DNA of 42,797 nucleotides from a virus. The stretch is from positions 1-42,797 of IMG/VR virus record IMGVR_UViG_3300043438_000288. One strand, 5' to 3'. The notes under the pieces were generated by a model that saw nothing but the letters and a program-made list of their open reading frames with translations, was not told where the DNA came from and did no database searches. The position numbers and the translations under genes were made by a program. Positions 16,954-27,120 of the stretch are shown piece after piece (the first letter of the stretch is position 1; each line of letters starts with the position of its first letter).

Positions 16954-19900
16954 ATGGCAGAGAACGAAGTTACATATAGGTATTTCATTACCAACATTGT
17001 TACTAATGAAGTAATCGCTGAAATTCCCCTAACTGGGGTCTCCTACGACCGAGCCCTAAAAGATGCTGGTTCTTTTTCTGGAACTATTTCTCTAACCCCC
17101 GAGATAGAGGGTATTGATGTCTATGAGTCCACTATGCCGGGCAAAAACGCAATCTATGTTTTACGAAACGGCGAGTGTGTTTGGGGCGGACCAATTTGGT
17201 CTAGAAGTTACGATGTAGTTGGTAAAACCATAAGCATTAATGCTAACGAGTTCACAAGTTACTACCAGCACAGAAAAATTTGGAAAACTTGGAACCTAAC
17301 TCACAGCAACACTTTAGTATATGTAGACCCGAAAAAAAGTTCCCAACTGATTGTCGAGTTAAACCCTGACACTAAAGAAACCATCACCATTGAAGAGGGC
17401 GTGGCGGTCGAGTTATCTTTTACTGATAAAAAGGGCTACAACCTAAATGGTCATTTTAGAGTAAATAGGGACTTTGTAAACGCCACTAAAATTACGGTCG
17501 ATAAAGAGGCTCTGCAATGGAATGTGCCTAATGTTTCTCACACTTTTGCCACGGTGGGTAGCAGAATAAATGTGACAAAAAGGCAGGTAACTGCTGGCAG
17601 TAAAGAAGTAATTATTACCACAGACGATGCCCACTTGTTGGCTGTTGGGGATATGGTAAATATCAAAAATCTTGAATCCAAAGTGGATTTTGAGGGTTAT
17701 AAGACATACAAGACACTGCCTACCGAGTACCCGCTCGCTGCTTTCGACTCCACATCTATAAAATACATAGTCGGGGAGGTGGCTGAAGGCAGTTACACCG
17801 TTAATGTCCCTAGTACTAGGGGGATTAGCGAAGGTGCCAACATTACTCAGATTCCGTATGTTGGCGGAAAAATTACGGGAGCATCGCAACCAAAACTTAA
17901 TCCTGAAGGTGGTATTCCGACTGACGGATTTAGGACAACCGTAACCAAGGTAATAAACGCCACCAGTTTTAAATTTAGTGCTTACGCTGCTGGCACTGAT
18001 GTGAACAAGCCAGCCTATAGAGACGGAAAAGTATACCTAAAAATTCAAAATAAGAGTAGCGGATACAACGCTGGTACTAGGGAATACACTATGCAACCAG
18101 CAAACAACACTTGGAAGGGGAAAGTAGGCAAGGGCGGTTACATAAAGACGAATGGCGTACAAAAATATGACGGTAGCGGATTAGACCCAATCTTTGGCGA
18201 TTTACCTACTAATAATGTTTCTTTCAGCAATGTAAACGCCGTTCAGGGCGAAAAAGTCCTAACAATTTCTTCCACCACTGGGCTACAACAGGGTTTTGTT
18301 GTTGAGCAAGTCCCGCAGGAGGGAGTAGCAACTGTGCTTAGCGACTGCACAATTGAAGAAGTTATTGGGAACAATAAAATTAGAGTCAGTTCGGCACCGA
18401 CTTACGATGCGACTATAAAAATTGTAGTGAAGTCGCCAAGGTATCACAAGATAACTGGACTTACGACCGCTAAAATGCCTCAGTCTATGGGCGAGTATTA
18501 CTTTGAAAAAGGCTCTACGGATTTTGTCGGCGTGCCAGCATTTAAGTTTTACTACCCTAAGACAATTGTTAAGGGGGCAGGATATCAGTATCCGATATCA
18601 AACGCGACTTTTAATATAGTTTTAGAAGAGCAACACGAGTTTCCGTACACAAGAAGTAGGACTGCCGCTTGTGCCAATGGTGACCAGCCCGTAATAAAAG
18701 TTATTGACCGTAAAACTTTTGTTGTGAATGGAGATTGTGAGCCAGCAAAATATGACGACATCAACACCAATCAGCCCACGACAACCATTGCTTGGGATGG
18801 TAAGTATCAAGCAACTATGTACACTCACACTGACACTTATGAGCAGGTTCGCTATTTCTTGGGTAAAGTTCACGAAGACTTCGTTACCGTAAATGCCAAT
18901 AACCCGTTCCTAGGAAACTTAGAAAAGTATCAAATTAGAACTGCTAAGTACGACCCAGCGACCGACTTGGCTACAATTACTACTGGATTCAAGCAGTCAG
19001 TATATAGTAAAAAAATATACTGCGATTACAACAGTGGCGACCCTAGAATTGTCGCAAGAGTCTCTCTCTACGACCCATACACTCAGTTTGACACCACTAA
19101 TGATGTCGGCGAACTGATAAAAATTACTGGCTCTGACCAATCTATAAATGGCACTTTTTACATAAAGACCATAGAGCCAGTGACTAAATCTTATGTTGAG
19201 TACATTTTGAACTCAAAAGAGCAAGACTTGATTGGTTATTCTCTTTCTACAGTCAGCGCAAACGGCACCTACATAACTTTCACCACATCTTCTGCTCACG
19301 GCATCAGGGCAGGTAATTTAGTTACAGTGGGCGGTCTCAGTGTGACGGCGCTCAATGTTGACAATGCTCTAGTAGTCGATACTCCAACATCTACAACTAT
19401 TAGAGTTGCGTCTACCGTGGCAAACGGAACTTCAGACACTACTCCGCTGTCTAGTATTTTTACATCTGACCGCCTAGTCAACAACACAGTGCTACCGCTA
19501 AACTCTTCTATCGCCACCTTTGGGGCGCACGACTTGTCAGTTGGCAATAACTTTGAGTTGACTGGACTAACTATTGAAAATTATGACGGTGTTTGGTCAG
19601 TAAATAGTGTTATAGATGAAGTTACTTTTACCTATAAGCCTAGTTTTGAAAGACTAAATATTACTGATTTTAGGCTGGATTACACCACGCAAAACGGCTA
19701 CATGGTTACAGTAAAAATCCATAAGAAGCCAAACTTCCAAAAGTACTCCTACATCGCGGGTGAAACAAAAATCACGGTAACCGAGTTAGACGGTTCGGGC
19801 TATGACTATAACGGAACATTTGTCCTACAAAGTTTTAAGCCTACGGATGATACAGAAGATTACTACTACTTTAGTTACAAACTAAGTGGCGCAAACGGTA

Positions 19901-21594
19901 CTCGAAAAACTCACCCTTGGAGAAAAGTAGACTATGAAATTAGAAAAACGGGCTCTTCTAAGACAATTAGCGCCGCTTCCTATGTCAGACAACTCATAGA
20001 TGACGATAACAATGCTAAAACCGCTAAAAGCCCTAGCGGTAAGGGAGTAACTACTTACACAACAAGCGCTTCCCACTCGCTAAACGCTGGTGATTACGCG
20101 GTTGTCTCTAACATCGGTGGCGAGTTTACTCAAAAAACCGCCAATGCCAATGCTTTCTCCGAATACATAGTCCAAGTGTCTACAGTACCTACTGGCACCA
20201 CTTTCACTGTTAGCAACGAAACTGACGCAACTAATAGAAGCCTGTGGCAACTAGCAGGACTCGCAGGTACTAAAAAAGATGTTGGAAAGGCTAACACTAG
20301 CATCACCCCCACTGGTGCTACCGTTATTTCTTACGACCCGTCTCCGTCTAGACCTAGTTCAAGTTACCCGTCTCTAAAAATTGATGACTTGCCTGATGTA
20401 ACCGCAAAAACTGAACTTACTTCTCTTGTTACTGGAAAAGCGTTCAATGCTAAAACTAAGACCGTCTACTTACAGTTATCCAGCAACCAAGGATTTGTAG
20501 TAGGTCAAAATGTGATTGTAGAAGATGTAGATGACTACAAAAACGACATTTTTGACGGTACTTACAAAATAACTGGTTTTGAAAAAGTTGGAAACAAGTT
20601 CCAACTTAGGTATCAGTCGACAAATAAGTCGTATAAGAAAAACATAGGCGAGTTTGATTCTAAAAATAAATTAGAAGATTATTCACCACTGCTCGCTGCT
20701 TCTCCAGGAAAAGTTGTTGTAGACGCTGCCGTTTATGTTGGCAGTTATGGCTCATTTACTGGGAACTCAGACATTGACTTAGAGTTCTCGACATATGAAA
20801 ACTCAGGCAACTACCAAAGAGTCCCGTCTTACAGAGGGCACGAACTAAAAACTGTAGGCGATTACTTATCTGAGTACTCTGACAAGTACATAGTAAAACC
20901 AAACAGCACCAAAGTAGTTAGAAATGTATACGGCTTTGAGTACCGAATCGATTGTGTATACGACAAGGTAAATGGTTCTTTTAGAAGAATCTTCAAATTC
21001 CTGCCGATAAACTACCCGAATCCGCCTATCCACGGAGAGGTATCTCCTCCAAGCCGTTTTGGTGCTGACAAGTTTGTATTTGAGTACCCAGGCAACATCA
21101 GTAGTGTGACATTAGACGAGTCTGCTGAAGAGGCTTCTACTAGGTTCTTTATGGTCGGCAGTGATGGTGGTACTGGAACTAGCGATGCTTCTAAGTCATA
21201 TATTGGCGTTGCTCATAAGGAATTGTTGGCTAATAGTTGGCCACTACTAGACTCCACTGAATCTGACGATAAATTAGATTTTTTGAGAGATATTTCTGAA
21301 AATGCATACAGATACCTAAACGAAACTAAACCGCCATCTGGAGTTTTCCAAATTGGTGTTGTCGGAAATCTAGACCCGATAGTCAATACATACCAGCCCG
21401 GCGACTGGTGCAGTATTATAGTTAATGACAAGTTTGTTCAAGACAGACTAGCAAGCGACTTAGAGCCTAGAAATGATGTCATTGTGAGAAAGATTCTTTC
21501 GTATAGCGTTGGTGTTCCAGACGCTCCGTCAACGCCTGAATCTGTGTCTCTAAGTCTTATTACCGAGTGGGATGTGGATAACCGTGGCCAGTAA
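16954..21594 (+). CDS. Gp37-like tail hub protein split by an array of beta-modules
   Basis: This 1,546-residue protein has the two ends of an actinophage Gp37-like (tail hub/baseplate) protein. Residues 1-118 (VSYDRALKDAGSFSGTISL, KNAIYVLRNGECVWGGPIW, ISINANEFTSYYQHRKIW) match the N-terminal hub part. Residues about 1275-1546 (SYRGHELKTVGDYLSEYSDK, YEFRID-like YGFEYRIDCVYD, FEYPGNISSVTLDESAEEAS, YQPGDWCSIIVND) match the C-terminal hub part. Between them lies roughly 1,150 residues of Thr/Ser/Asn-rich beta-modules, many with an HG/HS-x(5-8)-G-(D/N)-x-V pattern (for example SSAHGIRAGNLVTVGG, ASHSLNAGDYAVVSN). Family members are usually near 500-600 residues, so the insertion roughly triples the length. 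It overlaps the next gene by about 11-23 bp. Confidence 0.7.
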   Translation: MAENEVTYRYFITNIVTNEVIAEIPLTGVSYDRALKDAGSFSGTISLTPEIEGIDVYESTMPGKNAIYVLRNGECVWGGPIWSRSYDVVGKTISINANEFTSYYQHRKIWKTWNLTHSNTLVYVDPKKSSQLIVELNPDTKETITIEEGVAVELSFTDKKGYNLNGHFRVNRDFVNATKITVDKEALQWNVPNVSHTFATVGSRINVTKRQVTAGSKEVIITTDDAHLLAVGDMVNIKNLESKVDFEGYKTYKTLPTEYPLAAFDSTSIKYIVGEVAEGSYTVNVPSTRGISEGANITQIPYVGGKITGASQPKLNPEGGIPTDGFRTTVTKVINATSFKFSAYAAGTDVNKPAYRDGKVYLKIQNKSSGYNAGTREYTMQPANNTWKGKVGKGGYIKTNGVQKYDGSGLDPIFGDLPTNNVSFSNVNAVQGEKVLTISSTTGLQQGFVVEQVPQEGVATVLSDCTIEEVIGNNKIRVSSAPTYDATIKIVVKSPRYHKITGLTTAKMPQSMGEYYFEKGSTDFVGVPAFKFYYPKTIVKGAGYQYPISNATFNIVLEEQHEFPYTRSRTAACANGDQPVIKVIDRKTFVVNGDCEPAKYDDINTNQPTTTIAWDGKYQATMYTHTDTYEQVRYFLGKVHEDFVTVNANNPFLGNLEKYQIRTAKYDPATDLATITTGFKQSVYSKKIYCDYNSGDPRIVARVSLYDPYTQFDTTNDVGELIKITGSDQSINGTFYIKTIEPVTKSYVEYILNSKEQDLIGYSLSTVSANGTYITFTTSSAHGIRAGNLVTVGGLSVTALNVDNALVVDTPTSTTIRVASTVANGTSDTTPLSSIFTSDRLVNNTVLPLNSSIATFGAHDLSVGNNFELTGLTIENYDGVWSVNSVIDEVTFTYKPSFERLNITDFRLDYTTQNGYMVTVKIHKKPNFQKYSYIAGETKITVTELDGSGYDYNGTFVLQSFKPTDDTEDYYYFSYKLSGANGTRKTHPWRKVDYEIRKTGSSKTISAASYVRQLIDDDNNAKTAKSPSGKGVTTYTTSASHSLNAGDYAVVSNIGGEFTQKTANANAFSEYIVQVSTVPTGTTFTVSNETDATNRSLWQLAGLAGTKKDVGKANTSITPTGATVISYDPSPSRPSSSYPSLKIDDLPDVTAKTELTSLVTGKAFNAKTKTVYLQLSSNQGFVVGQNVIVEDVDDYKNDIFDGTYKITGFEKVGNKFQLRYQSTNKSYKKNIGEFDSKNKLEDYSPLLAASPGKVVVDAAVYVGSYGSFTGNSDIDLEFSTYENSGNYQRVPSYRGHELKTVGDYLSEYSDKYIVKPNSTKVVRNVYGFEYRIDCVYDKVNGSFRRIFKFLPINYPNPPIHGEVSPPSRFGADKFVFEYPGNISSVTLDESAEEASTRFFMVGSDGGTGTSDASKSYIGVAHKELLANSWPLLDSTESDDKLDFLRDISENAYRYLNETKPPSGVFQIGVVGNLDPIVNTYQPGDWCSIIVNDKFVQDRLASDLEPRNDVIVRKILSYSVGVPDAPSTPESVSLSLITEWDVDNRGQ

Positions 21595-24500
21595 TAGAAG
21601 TAGAAAATTTAGGTCGATTACTGGTCGTATATCTGAATTAGATAAGCAAGTCGGTGAGATTAACAGAATCTCTCAGAGCGTCACCGACGGTCTTGGCTTA
21701 GACGCCGTATCTTCAGATGCTATCTTAAGCGGTGCCGTAGGCTCAGATGCTATAGAGACCCAATCTATTACTGCCGATAAAATTGCTCCCAGCGTGTTCC
21801 AAACCGCCTCATCTGGGCTACAAAGAGTGCCAGCACCACTAACAGCGGTAAACTACTGGAACTCGGCAATTTACGGAAACATTACTGCTTTCTCTGAGGC
21901 TTATTTTGCCGATAAAGAGAATAAAAATGTCTCGGTTTCTGCCTTAGGAATCACTTTTAGTCCTGAAAAAAATAGCAATGTAATTGTTAGCACTGCTGAA
22001 CTGCAAAGTGGCGGTCTAGTAATGATTGAGACTAGGATTGCCCACGGCTATGAAATTGGCGACTACATCACAGTAACTAACCTAGGCTCGCCTCTAGACG
22101 GCGAGTGGGTAATTACAGATGTACCAACTGCCACATCTATCTCATACAACATAAACCAGTTTGAAGAGGCAATTACAAACTTAGATTTTTCCGCTGGTGC
22201 TTACATAGATGTTGGAGAAAACGAGACAGACGGTTCTGGGTATAGACAGTCCATCATACAAAAATCTTTTATTGGTGGTGTAGCCACGCTAACTCTCTTT
22301 GACCCACTTGATAGTAATCCTGACACCTCATCTAGCCACGGATATACGGCTGGTTATGTTATAGATGTTGTCGGACTGGGCTCGCCTTATGACGGCACTC
22401 AAGTAATAACTGCTATACCCGATGGAGAACCTAACTCCTTACAGTATCGACCAGACGAAGGAACTATTCCTGAGTTCATTCCTAGGATAGTTTTAGACTC
22501 TGGCTGGGGAGACGGTGAGTCAATTGTTTACTCAACTGCTCGGGATGCTACTGCTACAGACATATTTCACGGTCTATCCGTAAATCAATATGTGGAGATA
22601 ACTGGATTTACAACTAACACTGGATACAACATCACAGGTCAGGTAAGCGGTGTCTTTGGTTCTGGCACCAGTTTTACTCTGCCCTCTACGGTTACTCCAA
22701 CTGTTGATGCCCCTGAAACTGGTGGAACTTATTACTGCTACAAGGGAGAGGTGAAAGCCGAGGCTGACGCTGTCTTGTTCCTTACTGGTGTCAATCCAGT
22801 CCCCGCCAGTAGAAATGTAGTAATAAGTTGGATAGCAGACAAACCTATAGATTTTAGGATTGTTGTGTGGGACTCCGAGCAACCAGACTCCCCCAAATTC
22901 TTGGAGGTGGATGCTGACACGACTGAGAGTATTTCTACAATTTTTGGTCTGAACACCTACATATGGGAAGTCCCTGAGGGCATATTCCAATACGCTGTCT
23001 ACGCTGAAGTGCTGTCTGGTAAGGAAGATGTCTTACTGGAGGAGTGTTATGTGTTTGAGTCTGTAGGTGACTCATCCAAGATGATAGAAAAAATCACTGG
23101 TGCTTATGTAGATGCTGTAGCAAATAACGCCAATAAAGTGACCTTTTTTACTGCCGCATCTCACTCTCACGAACTAGATGACGCTGTAAAAATTAGCGGA
23201 GTAGACATTATTTCTAACGCCGCTAGTCAAGAGTTCCGAGTAGAGTCTTTCTCAGACGATAAAAGAAGTTTTACTGTCTCGGTGCCAGTGGTAGACATTC
23301 AAGTTGCTACGGTTAGCGGTAGCAATGTCGTTACAACGCTAGGAACTTTGGACCCAGTATCCGAGACTGTAAAAAATCAAAACATCTCTGGACTAATTTA
23401 TGTCGGACAGCCTTACACTTCTAGCAACACTACCGCTCTGCCAAACGGCACTGTCACCGAGATACTTAAGAGCGAGTTATATAGCAACACTGCTACTAGC
23501 ATTGGTGCCACTCTCGTTGCTGGGAACACTACAGTCACCCTATCTAGTGGAAATACCGAAGGAATTACCGCTGGCCAGCGAGTAACAAAAATAAGTGGAA
23601 CTGGAGTCTTTGGTAATTCTGGAACAGTTTTTGTTGCTTCTGTACCTAATTCAACTGCCTTTATTGTCGATACTGCTCACGCTACCTCTGGGGCTGTGGT
23701 TTTCAACACAGCAATCACTTCTTTCAATCACGACTCTTTCTCTGTGGCTAATAACAGTGGTGCTACAAACTCTTCTGTAGTTCTATCTTTCTACTTACCG
23801 CAGACTGGTTCTACTCCTGCTAAAACTGGACTAATAGCGACACTAACTGCTGGCTCTAACGCTGTGACGCTAACTACAGGAAATACGGACACTAATTTTT
23901 CTGTAGGTCAGTTGCTGACTAAAACATCTGGCACTGGAGCATTTGGCAATACTGGTGCGGTTTATGTGACAAGTATTACTAGCAATACAGTGTTCACTGT
24001 AGATGCCAACCACGAAACATCTGGCTCTATAACTTTTGGGACCACGGCTCAGAACGCTGCCATAGCACTAAAAGGTTCTTCCATTGGTGGGCATAAAAAA
24101 AATCAGTCTGCCATCATCAGTCCTAGTGGGTTGGCTATCACATCTCTATCTGGTCAGGCTGTGAATCTTACTGACGACAGCACCGACAACTATGTTGCGG
24201 TGTACAACGCTAATTCTGTGGCAGTTGCTGAAATTTCAAATACTGGAACTGGGACATTTACAGGGATTATTGCTGGTCCAATAGAAGCCACAACTGTAGG
24301 CACAACTTTGCAACCAGTCGAAAGTATTACTAGCGATAATGTAATTTCTAGTTCTGCGACTATTCAAAATTTGACAGCCAATACTCTTAGTGCCACCACT
24401 CTTAGTGCCAATACAGACATCCTCATATCTAACACAAATACCTATGTAATTGGCAGTTTTTCTAATGCCACATACAATAACAACACTGCCTACACTGGCT

Positions 24501-26239
24501 CTTACCTAGACAGATTGGCTAGAGGAGTTATTTACCACTCCTACTGGGATATTCCAACTACTAACATCCCTAGCGGAATTATGTATTACGGACTTGCTAA
24601 CGGAACATTTAACCTTGAGAGTGGCAGAGCGTATCAAATGTTTGTTGGGGCTGGTGGTCTAAGACTTACCCCTAACCAAAATGTGGCTATGGAGTTGTTG
24701 CTCAGCCCTGCCCCAATCAAGGTTACTGACACTAATGAGTTTGGTCGTCTGTCATTTGTGCTACCCACTACTGGTGGCACTAACCAATACTTCAGGGATA
24801 TGATTGGCTACTTCCAAAGTGTTCCTGCCACTGGTTCTACTTTTGCTAGCGGGGTGACCACAAACCTGACTAGCGCGACAATTAGCAGTTGGTCTAAAGG
24901 CACTGGTAGCAGTACAGTAACAGTCACCCTCTCTAACGCTACTCCTCTAACTAACTACTTAAAAACTAATGACTATGTTTCTATTAGCAATGTTGTCCCA
25001 GCAATTTCTGGAGAGAGCGCCCTATACAACGGCATTTTTCAAATAACTAAAGTCAACAACTCGGCGTTTACATATGTACACGGCGGTGCTACAACTCCTA
25101 GCGCAAGCAATAGTGCTGGAAATGTTGTCCTAGTGGAGCCTCAATTGCTAGACACTGCTGCTACTTTTTCTAACACTTCAGGAGCCACTTCTACCGCAAA
25201 TACTATTTCCTTTGCAATAAGAAACTACTTTGTCCCCGGTCAAAGAGTAAGCGTTACTGGATTCTCCGCCCCTAACACTGCTTGGAATGTTACTGATGTC
25301 TTTGTTACTAGCGCAAATGCCACCAGTTTTACTGTATCTTCTAATGCTATTGCTGGCGTATGTACATCTCCTTGTGTAACTGCCACTGTCACTTGGACAA
25401 ATAATCAACTTGAAGTAAACAAGACTGTCTTACCAGCGCAGACCACAATTTATTGGATTTTGAGACTAAGACACGGCTCTAACACAAATTCGACTTCCAC
25501 CATTGTTACAACTGGACACCCTGCTGGAATCTTCTCTATCAGTGATATGGGTCAGGCTAAAACACTCACTTACTCAGCCCCTACTCAAGACTGGACAACT
25601 GGATTCCCACCTGCCCTCAAGTCTGGTGGTGCCACTTCCCCCGCGACAAACACCACTACCAGCACTACCACTACTTTTACCACTACTCTAACCGTCACAT
25701 CTGCGGACAGTGCTTACTACGATAACTACGGTAAGGGCGATGGCGGGACTTCAGACCCGTACACCAACGAGCAGAGCCTCTATCAAGGAAATCCTGGAAC
25801 GGCTTCTGGAACAAAGAAGTCGGCTGTACTGTTTACCGCATATTCTTATCCTGGTGCCCACGCAAATAACAGGGTAATTACAAAGGTAGAGGTTTATCTA
25901 AGAAATAGACACTCATACAACTCTGGAGGTCTAACAACAAGAATCGGTCTCTCTACTGCCACATCTTTGGGCTCTTCTATACCTACTACTGGAGTGACCG
26001 CTGGTCCAACCCCTACTAGCACCACTTTCACTAAGGGTCAAGGTAAGTGGGTGACTCTAGGTAGCGGATTCCACACATACGCTAACGCGACTTCATTCAG
26101 GACTATTCTCATCAGCCTCACTGACCAAAGTCCAATTACCTATGACTCAACTATTAGCAACTACGGATATTTTGATGGAGACCTACAATCTGACCCGCCA
26201 AAACTTCGTATTACCTATACCTACGATGTAACAACATAA
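21572..26239 (+). CDS. Very large minor tail protein / probable receptor-binding fibre
   Basis: This 1,555-residue protein could start at ATG 21572 or at the in-frame GTG 21584; neither has a strong Shine-Dalgarno and both overlap the upstream stop. The N-terminus (RISELDKQVGEINRISQSV, then SDAI/GSDAI/TADKIAPSVF) is typical of fibres that attach to a hub. The middle holds many beta-modules (for example IAHGYEIGDYITVTNLG, SSHGYTAGYVIDVVG) and a tandem pair at nt 23501-23709 and 23831-24042. The last 190 residues or so, from YDNYGKGDGGTSDPY, look like a separate beta-sandwich tip (FTAYSYPGAHANNRVITKVE) and are the likeliest receptor-binding part. Function is inferred from position, size and composition. 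Confidence 0.6.
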   Translation: MWITVASNRSRKFRSITGRISELDKQVGEINRISQSVTDGLGLDAVSSDAILSGAVGSDAIETQSITADKIAPSVFQTASSGLQRVPAPLTAVNYWNSAIYGNITAFSEAYFADKENKNVSVSALGITFSPEKNSNVIVSTAELQSGGLVMIETRIAHGYEIGDYITVTNLGSPLDGEWVITDVPTATSISYNINQFEEAITNLDFSAGAYIDVGENETDGSGYRQSIIQKSFIGGVATLTLFDPLDSNPDTSSSHGYTAGYVIDVVGLGSPYDGTQVITAIPDGEPNSLQYRPDEGTIPEFIPRIVLDSGWGDGESIVYSTARDATATDIFHGLSVNQYVEITGFTTNTGYNITGQVSGVFGSGTSFTLPSTVTPTVDAPETGGTYYCYKGEVKAEADAVLFLTGVNPVPASRNVVISWIADKPIDFRIVVWDSEQPDSPKFLEVDADTTESISTIFGLNTYIWEVPEGIFQYAVYAEVLSGKEDVLLEECYVFESVGDSSKMIEKITGAYVDAVANNANKVTFFTAASHSHELDDAVKISGVDIISNAASQEFRVESFSDDKRSFTVSVPVVDIQVATVSGSNVVTTLGTLDPVSETVKNQNISGLIYVGQPYTSSNTTALPNGTVTEILKSELYSNTATSIGATLVAGNTTVTLSSGNTEGITAGQRVTKISGTGVFGNSGTVFVASVPNSTAFIVDTAHATSGAVVFNTAITSFNHDSFSVANNSGATNSSVVLSFYLPQTGSTPAKTGLIATLTAGSNAVTLTTGNTDTNFSVGQLLTKTSGTGAFGNTGAVYVTSITSNTVFTVDANHETSGSITFGTTAQNAAIALKGSSIGGHKKNQSAIISPSGLAITSLSGQAVNLTDDSTDNYVAVYNANSVAVAEISNTGTGTFTGIIAGPIEATTVGTTLQPVESITSDNVISSSATIQNLTANTLSATTLSANTDILISNTNTYVIGSFSNATYNNNTAYTGSYLDRLARGVIYHSYWDIPTTNIPSGIMYYGLANGTFNLESGRAYQMFVGAGGLRLTPNQNVAMELLLSPAPIKVTDTNEFGRLSFVLPTTGGTNQYFRDMIGYFQSVPATGSTFASGVTTNLTSATISSWSKGTGSSTVTVTLSNATPLTNYLKTNDYVSISNVVPAISGESALYNGIFQITKVNNSAFTYVHGGATTPSASNSAGNVVLVEPQLLDTAATFSNTSGATSTANTISFAIRNYFVPGQRVSVTGFSAPNTAWNVTDVFVTSANATSFTVSSNAIAGVCTSPCVTATVTWTNNQLEVNKTVLPAQTTIYWILRLRHGSNTNSTSTIVTTGHPAGIFSISDMGQAKTLTYSAPTQDWTTGFPPALKSGGATSPATNTTTSTTTTFTTTLTVTSADSAYYDNYGKGDGGTSDPYTNEQSLYQGNPGTASGTKKSAVLFTAYSYPGAHANNRVITKVEVYLRNRHSYNSGGLTTRIGLSTATSLGSSIPTTGVTAGPTPTSTTFTKGQGKWVTLGSGFHTYANATSFRTILISLTDQSPITYDSTISNYGYFDGDLQSDPPKLRITYTYDVTT
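23501..24042 (+). repeat. Two related 70-residue modules in the fibre gene
   Basis: The module at about 23501-23709 and the one at about 23831-24042 share the order LVAGNTTVTLSSGNT / LTAGSNAVTLTTGNT, SGTGVFGNSGTVFV / SGTGAFGNTGAVYV and ATSGAVVF / ETSGSITF. They are separated by about 40 residues and are diverged in DNA. Confidence 0.65.
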
Positions 26240-26251
26240 GGAAAATAAACA

Positions 26252-26590
26252 ATGGCTATTGAAATTCAAGTCGGTGACTTTGTCCACGCTACGCACCACA
26301 ATCCAGAGACTGACGCTGTTCTTATCCAACAGTTTGTGGTTACTGAGATATACGACTCCACTCTATTCAAGGGTGGCGAGTTGGATTGCGACATTACTGG
26401 AAACTGGACAGTTGAACTTATTAGCAAGGGTCTGGGTAACCTAAATCTGCCTACCTCTATTAGTGAAATTATTGCCACAGACAAGCGTGGAAATAGCCAC
26501 AAACTCATTGGCAAAAACACTTCTTGGAGGACTGAAGACGGCAAGTCTTACGAAGTTTCGGAAATAGTGAGTTGGGTTGAAGAAGCCTAG
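26252..26590 (+). CDS. Hypothetical protein
   Basis: This 112-residue protein is not recognised. It starts at an ATG with AAGGAAA upstream and follows the fibre gene by 12 bp. The sequence alternates beta strands and short loops (IEIQVGDFVHATHHN, LIQQFVVTEIYDSTLF, GNWTVELISKG) and ends acidic (VSEIVSWVEEA). It has no signal peptide, membrane segment or cysteine cluster. The position after the fibre gene would suit a fibre chaperone or small tail-associated protein, or the first gene of the early region; nothing in the sequence settles this. Confidence 0.55.
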   Translation: MAIEIQVGDFVHATHHNPETDAVLIQQFVVTEIYDSTLFKGGELDCDITGNWTVELISKGLGNLNLPTSISEIIATDKRGNSHKLIGKNTSWRTEDGKSYEVSEIVSWVEEA

Positions 26591-26635
26591 CCGCCATTGT
26601 GCTAGTCTTTTACAAAGACAGATGAAAGATAACGA

Positions 26636-27106
26636 ATGTATGAAGTGAAAGATGGAGCCAGAACTTTACAGTTTGATGGCGCAGTTTTAGGTAAGTCTTC
26701 TTCTTGGCGAAGAGGTTCATACCGCTGGATTGAATTTGAACTATACAAGACCGAGAGCGGTTCTTATGTGCTCTCTAGGGTTGGTATATCTCTCATCTAC
26801 CACGGTGCTGGTTGCCCGCTTGTAAAAAAGTACGGGCTAAAAGAGTCCTCAGTGAAAGAACTACACGAAGACGCTATTCAGTGTGAAGAGTGTTACCCAG
26901 ACGAAAGCGTTGACCTAGTCTTCCCTGAAAATTACAGGCACTGGGCACAGGTTTCAGAGGACCCTAAAGCAGTTCTAGAAGCACTATATAAGTACGATGT
27001 AGGTGGTGCTAGATACCTTACAAATGTTGCTCAGAGGCTACTTGAAGTGGCGTCTAAAAAAGACTCAGGTATTGATTCTGTTTATAGAATAGAAGTAATC
27101 CCGTAA
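26636..27106 (+). CDS. Hypothetical protein, possible zinc-binding
   Basis: This 156-residue protein is not assigned to a family with confidence. The first 60 residues are beta-rich and basic (WRRGSYRWIEFELYKTESG). Then comes a His/Cys set, IYHGAGCPLVKKYGL with a downstream CEECYP, which could bind zinc (H-x3-C...C-x2-C). A similar YH...CxLV...CxxC arrangement occurs in small unassigned actinophage proteins as far as I remember. The C-terminal 50 residues are helical (PKAVLEALYKYDVGGARYL). It lies between the structural and replication modules. Confidence 0.6.
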   Translation: MYEVKDGARTLQFDGAVLGKSSSWRRGSYRWIEFELYKTESGSYVLSRVGISLIYHGAGCPLVKKYGLKESSVKELHEDAIQCEECYPDESVDLVFPENYRHWAQVSEDPKAVLEALYKYDVGGARYLTNVAQRLLEVASKKDSGIDSVYRIEVIP

Positions 27107-27120
27107 AGGAAGAAGTAAAT

